Positions 41,157-50,070 of a stretch of 60,420 nucleotides of DNA are shown in pieces. The translations under genes were made by a program, and so were the position numbers. The stretch lies in assembly GCA_018652685.1 (NCBI GenBank), contig JABIBQ010000071.1, positions 1-60,420 of the forward strand, given 5' to 3'. Origin of the DNA: Candidatus Bathyarchaeota archaeon. Its GTDB lineage: Archaea; Thermoproteota; Bathyarchaeia; TCS64. Numbering within the stretch: the stretch's first letter is position 1; each line of letters starts with the position of its first letter. The notes beneath the pieces are model-generated. The model had not been told where the DNA came from. It saw only the letters and a program-made list of their open reading frames with translations, and did no database searches.

Positions 41157-42488
41157 CTAAGCGGCCTCGATTTTACTTAACGCCTTCTCGAAGATCTCAA
41201 GACTAGGGTCAATCAAGTCCCGCGTGATGGTCAGCGGTGGCATCCACCTGATGACGTTTACACCGCAGTTCACGATGGCCAGTCCCTTCCTGAAGCAGTC
41301 CATCATGATCTCCTCGGTTTCATTTGGAGCGACCTCTTTGGAGTCCTTGTCCTTGATTATCTCAACTCCAACCATTAGCCCCTTACCTCGAACATCGCCT
41401 ATCATTGGGTGTGTCTCCATCATCTCCTCAAGGCGCTTCTTGATGTAGCCACCCTCGACCTCTGCGTTCTTCAGCAGGTCCTCTGTCTTTATGATGTCCA
41501 GTACTGCCATGGCTGCTGCACAGCTGACGGGGTTGCCACCGAATGTTGACGCGTGGCTACCTGGCGTCCAGTTCTGTATCTCTGCCTTGCTGGTCATGTA
41601 TCCAAGAGGCATACCCGCTGCGATGCCCTTTGCACCTACGACGATATCTGGTTTGACATCCCAGTGCTCAACTGCGAACCATTTACCTGTCCTGCCAACG
41701 CCTGATTGTACCTCATCCACCGCGAACAAGATTCCATGCTCGTCTAGCAATTTCTTCAGCTTGGGGAAGTATGCTTTGGGTGGAACAACGTAACCGCCTT
41801 CTCCCTGGATTGGTTCAACCATTAACATGGAGACCTCTTCTGGTGCCACGTACTTGTGGAACAGGTAGTCATCGATGTAGTCCACGCATGCCATGTCACA
41901 GCTCTTTTCCTCTAGGTTGAATGGACACCTGTAACAGTATGGGTATGGAACGTGATGAACGCCTGGAATGAGAGGTGCAAACTTGCGCCTCTGGTATGGC
42001 TTGGACGCCGTGAGGCTTACCGCACCCAAGGTTCTCCCATGGAAGCTGCCTATGTAGGCGATGTATCCCTGCCTGCCTGTGTGCCATCTTGCAACCTTCA
42101 TAGCCGCCTCGATTGCCTCTGCTCCAGAGTTGCCGTAGAACGTCTTTGTTGGGCCTTCAATTGGCACAATTTTGTCTAGCTCTTCTCCTAGTTGGACATA
42201 ATCCTCATAGAAGAAATCAGTATAACTGTAGTGAATGAACTTGTCAATCTGATCCTTCATGGCTCTCTTGACTATTGGGTGTCCATGCCCGACGCTGCAG
42301 ACCGCCAGCCCGGCGTTCATGTCAATGTACTCGTTGCCGTCAACGTCCGTGACGATATTTCCCTCTGCGCTCTCAACCACCAGTGGGTAAGCCCTGCCAA
42401 AGCTGGGGGAAATGACCGCCGCATCCCTATCTACAATCGCCATGGCCTTGGGACCCGGCGGAGTGACCTTGATCTTTGGATATGTCAT
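41157..42488 (-). CDS. Class III PLP-dependent aminotransferase
   Basis: 443 residues of fold-type I. The PLP Lys is in VVGAKGIAAGMPLG, with EPIQGEGGYVVPP and VDEVQSGVGRTGKWFA upstream. It carries a four-Cys insert CYRCPFNLEEKSCDMAC (C-x2-C-x8-C-x3-C), also seen in the aminotransferase at 59191. The closest known archaeal relatives act as ornithine/4-aminobutyrate aminotransferases or broad-specificity amino acid racemases. The substrate cannot be fixed. Monocistronic. Confidence 0.88.
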   Translation of the reverse strand: MTYPKIKVTPPGPKAMAIVDRDAAVISPSFGRAYPLVVESAEGNIVTDVDGNEYIDMNAGLAVCSVGHGHPIVKRAMKDQIDKFIHYSYTDFFYEDYVQLGEELDKIVPIEGPTKTFYGNSGAEAIEAAMKVARWHTGRQGYIAYIGSFHGRTLGAVSLTASKPYQRRKFAPLIPGVHHVPYPYCYRCPFNLEEKSCDMACVDYIDDYLFHKYVAPEEVSMLMVEPIQGEGGYVVPPKAYFPKLKKLLDEHGILFAVDEVQSGVGRTGKWFAVEHWDVKPDIVVGAKGIAAGMPLGYMTSKAEIQNWTPGSHASTFGGNPVSCAAAMAVLDIIKTEDLLKNAEVEGGYIKKRLEEMMETHPMIGDVRGKGLMVGVEIIKDKDSKEVAPNETEEIMMDCFRKGLAIVNCGVNVIRWMPPLTITRDLIDPSLEIFEKALSKIEAA

Positions 42489-42529
42489 CGTTGTCGAGCA
42501 AGGGTATCTCTAATGGTTTAAAAAACTGC

Positions 42530-42814
42530 TTAGCTGGAAGCAATTACTATCTCTATTGTAGATACCTTCGCCTCGTTTCCGTCATCACGTATCAGAAGAT
42601 CAGTGCCTATTTTGGACTTTCGTACAACAAGGTCCCGGAGGAAGACCCTGCGCAGTAACTGAACAGTGTCCACTGCCTTGTTTATGTGCTTTCCCCGTGC
42701 TCTTATCCTGACGGTATCGTTCCCGTCGTTGAACAGGGTCATGCATGCGACTACGTAGTTCATGATGGGTTTCACACCCATAATTACTAAATCGCGTTTT
42801 GGTTTTTCGATCAT
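42530..42814 (-). CDS. alba: DNA/RNA-binding protein Alba
   Basis: 94 residues with the Alba pattern LVIMGVKPIMNYVVACMTLF, then VRIRARGKHINKAVDTVQLLRRVF, covering the dimer interface and the RNA/DNA-binding loop. The acetylatable N-terminal Lys region (EKPKRD) is present. Abundant chromatin and RNA-binding protein of archaea. Lies between the aminotransferase and Sec61-beta genes on the same strand. Confidence 0.93.
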   Translation of the reverse strand: MIEKPKRDLVIMGVKPIMNYVVACMTLFNDGNDTVRIRARGKHINKAVDTVQLLRRVFLRDLVVRKSKIGTDLLIRDDGNEAKVSTIEIVIASS

Positions 42815-42861
42815 CGAGCATCCTTTTTCCTTGAATCAGTAAACTTACCCTATTAGGGCGT

Positions 42862-43038
42862 TTACACGATTGGGAAGAAAATCCTCGCCGCTATAACTGC
42901 TGCAATGAGCACGACAGCTGCCCCTAACGCGAACTCCGGCGGAATCTTTACGCCATTGGTCTCGTCCTGGAAGAACCTCATCAGGCCAGCGCTGCTCTGC
43001 GGCATGCCCGTGTTTTGCTGTTTTTTCTTTTTGCTCAT
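42862..43038 (-). CDS. secG: Preprotein translocase subunit Sec61-beta
   Basis: 58 residues from ATG 43036-43038 to TAA 42862-42864. It has the basic N-terminus MSKKKKQQNTGMPQSSAGL, a conserved FFQDETNGVKIPPEFALG and a single C-terminal membrane helix (AAVVLIAAVIAARIFF). This is the exact layout of archaeal Sec61-beta: soluble N-terminus in the cytoplasm and a tail anchor. It associates with SecY/SecE in the membrane. It is upstream of Alba, 48 bp away. Confidence 0.9.
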   Translation of the reverse strand: MSKKKKQQNTGMPQSSAGLMRFFQDETNGVKIPPEFALGAAVVLIAAVIAARIFFPIV

Positions 43039-43086
43039 TGTTGTTCGACTGAGCTATCTCCTGAGTATAATAATAACCTTTCCGAG

Positions 43087-46000
43087 CTAGTCCTTGGCCT
43101 TCGGTTTCATGAATGCCATGAGGTTGAACTGGTTCTGGGTCTCCTCCTCTGACTCCTCGTAGAACAGTGAATCAATCTCCTCTTCCACAAGCCTGATCCT
43201 GTCCACGTAATAATCACCTAGATCATACTTGTAGATAATATCCCTGGCTGCCTTGAGGTACTTTGTGATGCCTCCCTTGTACACCGTCTGGAGTATTGTC
43301 CCTCCGCAGCGGTCGCAGACCCCTTTCAGCGGTGGTCTCCTGTACTTTTTGTTGCACTTGCTGCACCTGAACTTTTGCCTGGTGAATGCCCTGAGGTTGC
43401 CCACGATGTCCTTCATGAAGTGGCTGTTGAGTATTTTCAGGCCAACCGTCTTGCCCTCCACGGCCCTGAGCTTCTTTGTGAGGTCTAGCTGGCTCTCCAG
43501 CTTGTCAAGCATTGACTGTAGAGTGTTGTAGGCTCCCAGCTGACTTCCCAGGTTGATGTTGGAGCACTCGTGGGTGTAGTACTGACCCGTGTACTGTGCA
43601 GCGGTGCCCAAACGGCCCCCAAGCGTGTCCACGAGCGGGCCGTACTCGTTCGGTCCTGCGTTCCTCATGCTCATAGTGTAGAACTCAGGAGGGTACCGGG
43701 CGATGACATCAACGTTGTGGCTCTCCTTGTCCACCTCGCTGGGGTTCAGGTTTGGTATAACGAACAGCGGTGCGTCCATGAGCCCTCCGCTGGCCTCTGG
43801 GAGGTACGCCTTGCTAAAGTTGAGAAGCGGGTCAAGGGCCATCATTATGGCGTCTTCGTCCCCGTCGCAATTCCTTCTCTTGGCAGCATGCCAGTACGGG
43901 TGGGCGTAGCAATTTCGCACCGTCGTCCAGCCTATGATCCTGCCCACGATGGCTGCGCTTGTGTGGGGCGCCATACCAAATACAATTTCTCCCACGACCT
44001 GGTCTCTGGAGGCTATGTTGTACTCGGAGTCCATTTTGTAAAAGTCACGCAGCTCATCGTCGAGGAACTTCGATACCTTGACAAGGTAGTCGCCGCAGTC
44101 CTCGGGGAGCACGATATCCTGTACTAACAGCTCAAGCATCTGGTCTCCCCTCGTCAGGGGCAAGCCGTACATGTCAACTGTGTACCCCAGCTCCACGAGC
44201 CTCTCGACCGGGGTCCCTACCTCGTCTGGCGTGAAGTGTGTGAGTGGGATATCTGTGAGATCGAACCTGAGGGTGCCATCCTTGAAGACGCTGAGGTCGT
44301 ACCGGGCCCTCAGTATACCCTTCCCGAGGTGTTCAGGCATCTTTTTGTCGCTCATTAGGCGTTTCACGCACTTAATCTTGTCCGGGATGCTGCCTCCGAT
44401 GTATTTTCTAGCAGCCTCCAGCTGTACACGGAGATCGATCTCAGTCCACCCGTATGGAACTATTTTTGATTTGCATCTCGGGCATCTTTCCCCGTTCTGG
44501 GGCGTGTTACACCTTGGACACCGTTTTTCCATTACCGTGTATGATCCGCAGTTATCGCAGACGGGGCCCATGGCAGGGAAGCCACACTCCGGGCAGCTGA
44601 TCTTCGCCATCTCGACACGCACCTTGTCCCCTCTCTTGGTCCTCGATATGTTCCGCTGAGGCCCTCCCCCATTCCCCACGGGGAAGATGCAGTGGAGGTA
44701 CGGGGTCATCTTGCGTTCCTTTGCCTTTTCAGGTCGTCCCATCCTTGCTCCTACATACACATAGAATTTTTGTCTGACCGACATACCTGCCCACTCGTTT
44801 ACCTGCTGTAGGCTTTCCTCCGCCTCTGCCTCCACGTAGCGGTGGTCCAGTGCAAGGCATTTCTCAAGGATGATGTCCGGCTCATCAAACCTGATAGCTC
44901 CGTTCGACACCGAATGTGGAATCAGGAGTACTTCAAGGGTCTCCTTTTCCTCCTGTGAGACCTTAATCCCTCCTGATCGGCTCTCCCACTGCTCAGCCAG
45001 GGTGTTCCTGAGCGTCAGCAGGGCCTCGCGTTTCACAATGGGCCAGTCGTAGGTGTACCTAGGGTGAAGAGGGATGTCTGTTTTTGATAATAAAAGAGCC
45101 TCCTGGGGCGTTGGCGGCTTCACCAAGTCGCTTAGGAGATAATTAATGCGCTCCATGGTGAGGCCGGTTATCTCCTCAATCACCTTCTCGCCTACTGAGG
45201 TTATCTCATCCTCGACATCGTACCTCCACTGATCCTCGTCATAGCCTGCGGGTAACAGAAGCTGGTTGAATTGGATGAAGTCACCCGCGTTGAATAGAAT
45301 GTCCCCGTTGAACAGTATGCGCTCGATCTGGTCGTAGACGTCGTACGCGTGGGCCTCGTCAACCACCTGGATTACCGAGCCGTCCTTCAACCTTACTATG
45401 GGTGGCTCAATTGAGTCTACTGGGCAAACTGCCGCGGATTTACCGGGCAATTCGACCCTGAGCTGGAGCCCCGTGTTCATGAATCCGTTCAGGGCGATCC
45501 ATGTTGCAGGGTGCATGCCGCAGGCAGCTAGACCAGTGGTCCTTGACCTGCCGTACCTGAGCCTGAACCCTCCCTTTGCGTTGGGGAACCCGAAAACTGG
45601 CCTCCCCACGATGACCTCGTCCATGTACTGAGGTGTTTTCTTTTTTCCGACGCCATTGTCGTCCTTCTTCTTTCCCATCTGGTGGAGCCAGTCCCAACCC
45701 TCGATGCCTATCTTCTCGCATATGCCCACCAACTTTCTTGCCCTGCCGACGACGCCGTCGACGACGACGATGAGAGCCCCACCCCTGAGCCTGTTAGTCT
45801 CTATTCCAGGCACGTCTCGGTAGTTTGACACCTCATACTGGTCTGTACTCACTCCCGTGGGCTCGACCGGCAATGCCTTCAGCGCCACCTCAAGATCGTC
45901 ATCCGTCACGTGGTACTGAAAACGCCTGACGCTCCGGGTGTAGATCTCCACTTCCTCTATGAAACGGTTCACCACGTCCTCCGAGCCCTGCCACTTGTCG

Positions 46001-46494
46001 AGGTTCAATGCCTTGCGGACCACGTCGCCGATTACAAGGGTTAGAGCCTGGGCCGTACCACCCGCTGGTCTGATAGGTCCCGCGAAGTACATTGAAAGGA
46101 ACTCGGTTCCATCCGGGTTTCTCTTGATCTTGATCTCGGGTATGCCCTGTATCGGTGCGATGGTGACCCCTTCAGTGATGATAGCAAGAGCCGTCCGTAT
46201 CGCTTGGTCCGCTGCCTGGGCCTTATCCATGGTCCCGAAGCGCCCCAGGGCTATCTCCCTGGCCACCTTGAAACCCATCTCCCTCCGGTCCATGCCCTCC
46301 AGCTCCCTCATACGCTGGGTTATGCCCGGTGGCCCGATGAGTTTCTCAATCCTCTCCGCGATATCCGTGGTGATCTTGCTGTCAACCTCAAGAACCGTGT
46401 CCAACCCCATCTTCCTTGCTTCAGTAGCTATCCCGTAGAGGTGGTTGAGCCTGTTTTCAAGGTCTGTGAAGTACTTCTTGTAATGGGGCGGCAT
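43087..46494 (-). CDS. polC: DNA polymerase D large subunit DP2
   Basis: About 1,135 residues from MPPHYKKYFTDLENRLNHLYGIA; a TTG at 46509 is the outer alternative start. Features: PAGGTAQALTLVIGDVVRKA, the catalytic double-psi beta-barrel region with NCDGDEDAIMMALDPLLNFS and FPNAKGGFRLRYGRSR, a central zinc module (CPECGFPAMGPVCDNCG; CPRCNTPQNGERCPRCKS) and a C-terminal zinc finger (FRCSKCNKKY; CDRCGG). No intein interrupts the conserved blocks, although the gene is a frequent intein site. It is the replicative polymerase of many archaea with DP1 (52652-54115). Confidence 0.97.
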   Translation of the reverse strand: MPPHYKKYFTDLENRLNHLYGIATEARKMGLDTVLEVDSKITTDIAERIEKLIGPPGITQRMRELEGMDRREMGFKVAREIALGRFGTMDKAQAADQAIRTALAIITEGVTIAPIQGIPEIKIKRNPDGTEFLSMYFAGPIRPAGGTAQALTLVIGDVVRKALNLDKWQGSEDVVNRFIEEVEIYTRSVRRFQYHVTDDDLEVALKALPVEPTGVSTDQYEVSNYRDVPGIETNRLRGGALIVVVDGVVGRARKLVGICEKIGIEGWDWLHQMGKKKDDNGVGKKKTPQYMDEVIVGRPVFGFPNAKGGFRLRYGRSRTTGLAACGMHPATWIALNGFMNTGLQLRVELPGKSAAVCPVDSIEPPIVRLKDGSVIQVVDEAHAYDVYDQIERILFNGDILFNAGDFIQFNQLLLPAGYDEDQWRYDVEDEITSVGEKVIEEITGLTMERINYLLSDLVKPPTPQEALLLSKTDIPLHPRYTYDWPIVKREALLTLRNTLAEQWESRSGGIKVSQEEKETLEVLLIPHSVSNGAIRFDEPDIILEKCLALDHRYVEAEAEESLQQVNEWAGMSVRQKFYVYVGARMGRPEKAKERKMTPYLHCIFPVGNGGGPQRNISRTKRGDKVRVEMAKISCPECGFPAMGPVCDNCGSYTVMEKRCPRCNTPQNGERCPRCKSKIVPYGWTEIDLRVQLEAARKYIGGSIPDKIKCVKRLMSDKKMPEHLGKGILRARYDLSVFKDGTLRFDLTDIPLTHFTPDEVGTPVERLVELGYTVDMYGLPLTRGDQMLELLVQDIVLPEDCGDYLVKVSKFLDDELRDFYKMDSEYNIASRDQVVGEIVFGMAPHTSAAIVGRIIGWTTVRNCYAHPYWHAAKRRNCDGDEDAIMMALDPLLNFSKAYLPEASGGLMDAPLFVIPNLNPSEVDKESHNVDVIARYPPEFYTMSMRNAGPNEYGPLVDTLGGRLGTAAQYTGQYYTHECSNINLGSQLGAYNTLQSMLDKLESQLDLTKKLRAVEGKTVGLKILNSHFMKDIVGNLRAFTRQKFRCSKCNKKYRRPPLKGVCDRCGGTILQTVYKGGITKYLKAARDIIYKYDLGDYYVDRIRLVEEEIDSLFYEESEEETQNQFNLMAFMKPKAKD

Positions 46495-46594
46495 CTCTAC
46501 GTCTATCAATTGGGCTCACTCGGAGTATTCTAGATACTAAGTGCTTACAAATGGAGTCTAGTTGCTATAAACAATTGCCGTGGGCAGAAATAGG

Positions 46595-47341
46595 CTAATT
46601 TGAGATAGCCTTCACTATTTCGCTGATGCGTTCCTTGACCTCTGACTCCTCCTCAACGAGGGTTCCCGTCACGATTGCGCTGGCTCCTGCCGTCTTGGCC
46701 GCATGGGCCGCCTCGGGAGTCCGTATGCCTCCGCCCACGATGATCGGGATATCAAGATACTTGCATACAGCCCCAACCATGGTTGGTGGAATGGGCTCAA
46801 TGGCTCCTGACCCCGCCTCAAGGTAGACGAATCTCATACCGAGCGTCTCTGCTGCTAAGCTATACCCGACCGCTAGTTGAGGGTGCCTGAAACTGATAGG
46901 TCTGGCATATCCCACGTATCCTGCAACGCATCCATCACCTGCTATGATGTAACCCATTGGGATTGCCTCTAGCATGTATTTTTTCACTATCGGTGCGGAG
47001 AGCATCTGGGCGTCAATCAGGTAGTATGGGTTCTGGGAGTTGAGAAGCGACATGAACCAGATGGCATCAGCGTACTTGCTCACACCCATGGGTCCATTTG
47101 GGAACAGGATAACCGGTACGGTGACGTGCTCCTTGATTCTTTTTATAGCGTCATCAAGATCTGAAGAGGATGCAAGTGTGGACCCGCCGATCATTATTGC
47201 AGTAGTACCTCCTTTTTCAGCCTCGGCGGCTATCAAAGCACAGTCGTAGCCCGACGATTTGTCCGGGTCAACGAGTGTAAAATGGATTGTTCCTTTCTTT
47301 TGGATCTGGTCGAGAAGGTACTGCTCAACCTTTCGTGTCAT
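46595..47341 (-). CDS. Geranylgeranylglyceryl phosphate synthase
   Basis: 248 residues of TIM-barrel GGGPS. HFTLVDPDKSSGYDCALIAAEAEKGGTTAIMIGGS is the substrate-binding N-terminal half, and IPIIVGGGIRTPEAAHAAKTAGASAIVTGTLVEE the phosphate-binding C-terminal half. It makes the first ether bond of archaeal lipids from sn-glycerol-1-phosphate and geranylgeranyl diphosphate. It overlaps the start of the Elf1-like gene stop by 4 bp, so both are translated from one message. Confidence 0.95.
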   Translation of the reverse strand: MTRKVEQYLLDQIQKKGTIHFTLVDPDKSSGYDCALIAAEAEKGGTTAIMIGGSTLASSSDLDDAIKRIKEHVTVPVILFPNGPMGVSKYADAIWFMSLLNSQNPYYLIDAQMLSAPIVKKYMLEAIPMGYIIAGDGCVAGYVGYARPISFRHPQLAVGYSLAAETLGMRFVYLEAGSGAIEPIPPTMVGAVCKYLDIPIIVGGGIRTPEAAHAAKTAGASAIVTGTLVEEESEVKERISEIVKAISN

Positions 47342-47586
47342 TGAATGGCCGGCTCCTCGACGCCATAATACTTGTCGACGAAGATACAGTAAGCATCAAC
47401 CGGCTGGACGTGCTCAGGTATTGGGAATTGATTTTTAAGGCTACAAGACGCGCAGATTATCCTGCCAATGCCCTCGTCCAGTTTGAGTACGATAGAAATA
47501 GTATTCTTACCGCAGTTGGGGCAGAGATACTGTGATGGAAGCCTTCTCTTGATAATATTTGGTGCTTTCTGCCTTTTTCGACCCAT
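47338..47586 (-). CDS. Elf1-like zinc-ribbon protein (transcription elongation factor homologue)
   Basis: 82 residues. The zinc ribbon YLCPNCGKNTISIVLKLDEGIGRIICASC has two CxxC pairs at the classical Elf1 spacing, preceded by a basic N-terminus (MGRKRQKAPNIIKRRLPSQ) and followed by a conserved VQPVDAYCIFVDKYYG. Archaeal Elf1 binds RNA polymerase during elongation. It is co-transcribed with GGGP synthase, overlapping by 4 bp. Confidence 0.88.
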   Translation of the reverse strand: MGRKRQKAPNIIKRRLPSQYLCPNCGKNTISIVLKLDEGIGRIICASCSLKNQFPIPEHVQPVDAYCIFVDKYYGVEEPAIQ

Positions 47587-47614
47587 ATTTAGCCCTCTGA
47601 CGTTATCTGAGTGT

Positions 47615-48409
47615 TTAACTCAGTCTTAAGACTAGTGGATTTGCTCGTTTATGTTGGTTTGCTTTTACCTTGTTCAGTATTCTTGAGACCTCAGATGAAC
47701 TAATTGATAGGTCCCCAGAGATTTCGTTGATGGTGAGTCCTTTCTCATAAGCGTACAGTATGAGGTCTATGTTGTCGTAGCTCATTCCTAACTCAGCTTC
47801 ATCAGTGTGGCCTTCGTAAAATCCTGGGGACGGAGTCTTTTTGATAATATTCTCAGGAATTTCTAGATATTTGGATAACTGTTTTATGTTGTACTTCCAG
47901 AGACTACCCAGCGGCATAAAATCAACGCCGCCGTCACCGTATTTTGTGAAAAAACCAGTGAGCAACTCGGTTTTGTTTGAGGTTCCTATAACAAGCTTTC
48001 CCTCGAGGTTTGCATGATAGTAAGCGATTAGCATCCTGAGCCTGGATCGGATGTTCCCTCCTGTGATGTAGTCTGTGACATCATATCCTGGGAGGATATC
48101 ACGCATCACATGTAATACGGATGTGATTTTTATCGTGTTACATGTGAGATTTAGCTGTTTACAGTGTAACATCACATCGGTGATATCACGTTTAGGCGTT
48201 ACATCACATTCGGGGATGGTGATGGCGGTCACTTTTTCAGGCCCGAGGGCTTGAACAGCGAGATGTAGAGTGACGGCGGAGTCAATTCCACCGCTCACAT
48301 TTACAGTAACCCCATTTAAACCAGTCTTTTCGACGGTTTTAAGTATGAATTTATGTATTTTTGGTGTGATTTCATCGCAGTTTATCGCTAAATCTTCTAG
48401 GCTGACCAT
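47615..48409 (-). CDS. nadE: NH3-dependent NAD+ synthetase
   Basis: 264 residues from the ATG at 48407-48409 (a longer frame to 48442 adds a non-conserved leader). VNVSGGIDSAVTLHLAV is the PP-loop ATP site; KLVIGTSNKTELLTGFFTKYGDGGVDFMPLGSLWK and KTPSPGFYEGHTDEAELG are the NadE signatures. No glutaminase domain, so it uses ammonia. It adenylates and amidates nicotinic acid adenine dinucleotide. The DNA is more A/T-rich than typical here, with a dense set of GTGAT/ATCAC motifs at 48060-48420. Confidence 0.95.
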   Translation of the reverse strand: MVSLEDLAINCDEITPKIHKFILKTVEKTGLNGVTVNVSGGIDSAVTLHLAVQALGPEKVTAITIPECDVTPKRDITDVMLHCKQLNLTCNTIKITSVLHVMRDILPGYDVTDYITGGNIRSRLRMLIAYYHANLEGKLVIGTSNKTELLTGFFTKYGDGGVDFMPLGSLWKYNIKQLSKYLEIPENIIKKTPSPGFYEGHTDEAELGMSYDNIDLILYAYEKGLTINEISGDLSISSSEVSRILNKVKANQHKRANPLVLRLS

Positions 48410-50070
48410 GATATCACAGTTGAAATGTTGAGAGTTAAGCATTTCCTCGATCTCTCTTACACTTTTATGTTAATATATTAACACCAACGCACAAACTATT
48501 GATATATTTAAGACTGATTTACAATTCATCGTTATTCTTAACTCTTGAGAGTAACCTTATATGCCTGGTATACAACTTTGTCAACGCTGGCTATGCTTGT
48601 TGGCAACGAGTTAAGAGGGGGAATGACTGAAATTGGGTGTTGAACAATACCAAAATATCATTGAAAAAACTTTTCAAGACCCTTTAACTGATTTATTATT
48701 GAAAAACAGCCAATTAACCCGAACACAGTTTGAAACACTTATTATTGATCTTCTTACGGACATAATGTCAGAAAATAAGGTTTCTTTTGACCAAAAAACT
48801 CTTTTTAGACAAAAAAGGGTGAGTAGAGGCTCCTTCAGTCGTTCATTAGCCCAAGCTCGTAAAAATGTTGTATCGAGTATTTTTACAGTGGTGTTGTTGA
48901 GTTATATGGGAGTGTTTAGTGAAAGACCGTTTGAAGAATATCAAGTTTTAGCTGAAAAACTAAAAGAATACGCTACATTGATTGAATCAGGAGAGTATAC
49001 TATAGATCCACAAAACCTTGTTAGATTAGAAGATGAATTGGTGTCTGGGATCAATGAATTGGCTTCACCCACAAGTATCAAAATGGTGTGATATCACATC
49101 ATATCACGTGATGTAGCGAGTTCACGAGCTGGCCTAGCGCTACTCCTCCATCCCCTGGAGGTACTTCTGTATTTCTGAGCACTGTAAAACCTTCATTTTC
49201 TAGTCTTTTACTGATGGTAGATGTAATATAGTTATTAACAAACACGCCTCCCGACAGTGCAACTTTAGTTATGCCTGTTGAATCTTGGAGCATTTTCACT
49301 ATGTCTGTAAGGCCATAAGCTAAATATTTTTGACTGTAAGCTGCTATATCTTCCTTTTTATGCTTATTTCTATTAATTAGTAGATTATACAAAACATTAG
49401 ACGTATTAAGTACATATTTATCGTCTATTAGTTGAATATCAGGTTCATATTTGATTGAATCCGGGTTACCCTTAGTGGCTATATCCTCCAACAACATTGC
49501 TGGCTCCCCTTCGTACGTCCTGTTGAGGGATGTACCGATGAGCGCGGAAACAGAGTCTAAAAATCTTCCTGCACTGGATGTCATAAGAACTCCCTCTCTT
49601 CGAGCGTGATTTAGTATGATGTCACGTTCTTGTGAGCCGTAAGGTAATGCCAAGTCTATGTGATTTAGTGTGATGTCACGAACTTCATCATCAGACACCC
49701 TTTTTGAGAGTGATGAAATCAACATCCTGTATGGGTAATATGCACACAAATCACCTCCCGGCATTGGGATATATTCCAACTGACCGACCCGTTTATAGTC
49801 TAAATATGTCGATTTTAGTACTTCTCCGCCCCAAATTTGCCCATCATCACCGTATCCGGCACCATCTAATGAGATTCCTAGAACTTCTTCGTCCTTGATA
49901 CCGTTTTCCGCCATTACTGATGTGATGTGGGCATGATGGTGCTGTGATTTTACAAGTGGAACTTCCATTTCCTGTGACATCACTTCGGCTATTTGTGATG
50001 TCATATAGCTTGGGTGGAGGTCACAGGCCATCACATCAGGATTACATGTGATATTCAAAAGATCACGCAT
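48061..50070. repeat. Dense dispersed GTGAT/ATCAC palindromic motifs (nadE-hypF block)
   Basis: Copies crowd into three patches: 48061-48225 (nine GTGAT or ATCAC), 49085-49113 and 49600-50070. Several are perfect palindromes, such as TGTGATATCACA (49088-49099) and ATCACGTGAT (49104-49113), or near-palindromes GTGATGTCAC (about 49618 and 49669). They run across three genes on both strands and are mostly inside codons. Such density is not seen elsewhere in the window. Confidence 0.6.
48633..49091 (+). CDS. Archaeal conserved protein of unknown function, 152 aa
   Basis: The start is TTG at 48633 with AGAGGGGGA 12 bases upstream; the ATG at 48623 is out of frame. The product is helical: LLKNSQLTRTQFETLIIDLLTD, a basic VSRGSFSRSLAQARKNVVSSIFTVVLLSYMGVF and a charged C-terminus. 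I recall similar 'SRGAFNRTL.QAR.N...SI.T..LLGYLG' proteins in Thaumarchaeota and related archaea, without a known role. The gene is markedly A/T-rich, and its stop codon lies inside the palindrome TGTGATATCACA (49088-49099), just 7 bp from the convergent hypF stop. Confidence 0.7.
   Translation: MGVEQYQNIIEKTFQDPLTDLLLKNSQLTRTQFETLIIDLLTDIMSENKVSFDQKTLFRQKRVSRGSFSRSLAQARKNVVSSIFTVVLLSYMGVFSERPFEEYQVLAEKLKEYATLIESGEYTIDPQNLVRLEDELVSGINELASPTSIKMV

Noticed and set aside
43087-46494. Intein in DP2
   Set aside because: The conserved blocks are continuous and the length fits an intein-free large subunit.
48061-48225. CRISPR array or spacer-repeat structure
   Set aside because: The repeated motif is short, irregularly spaced and lies inside the nadE coding sequence; no regular repeat-spacer unit exists.
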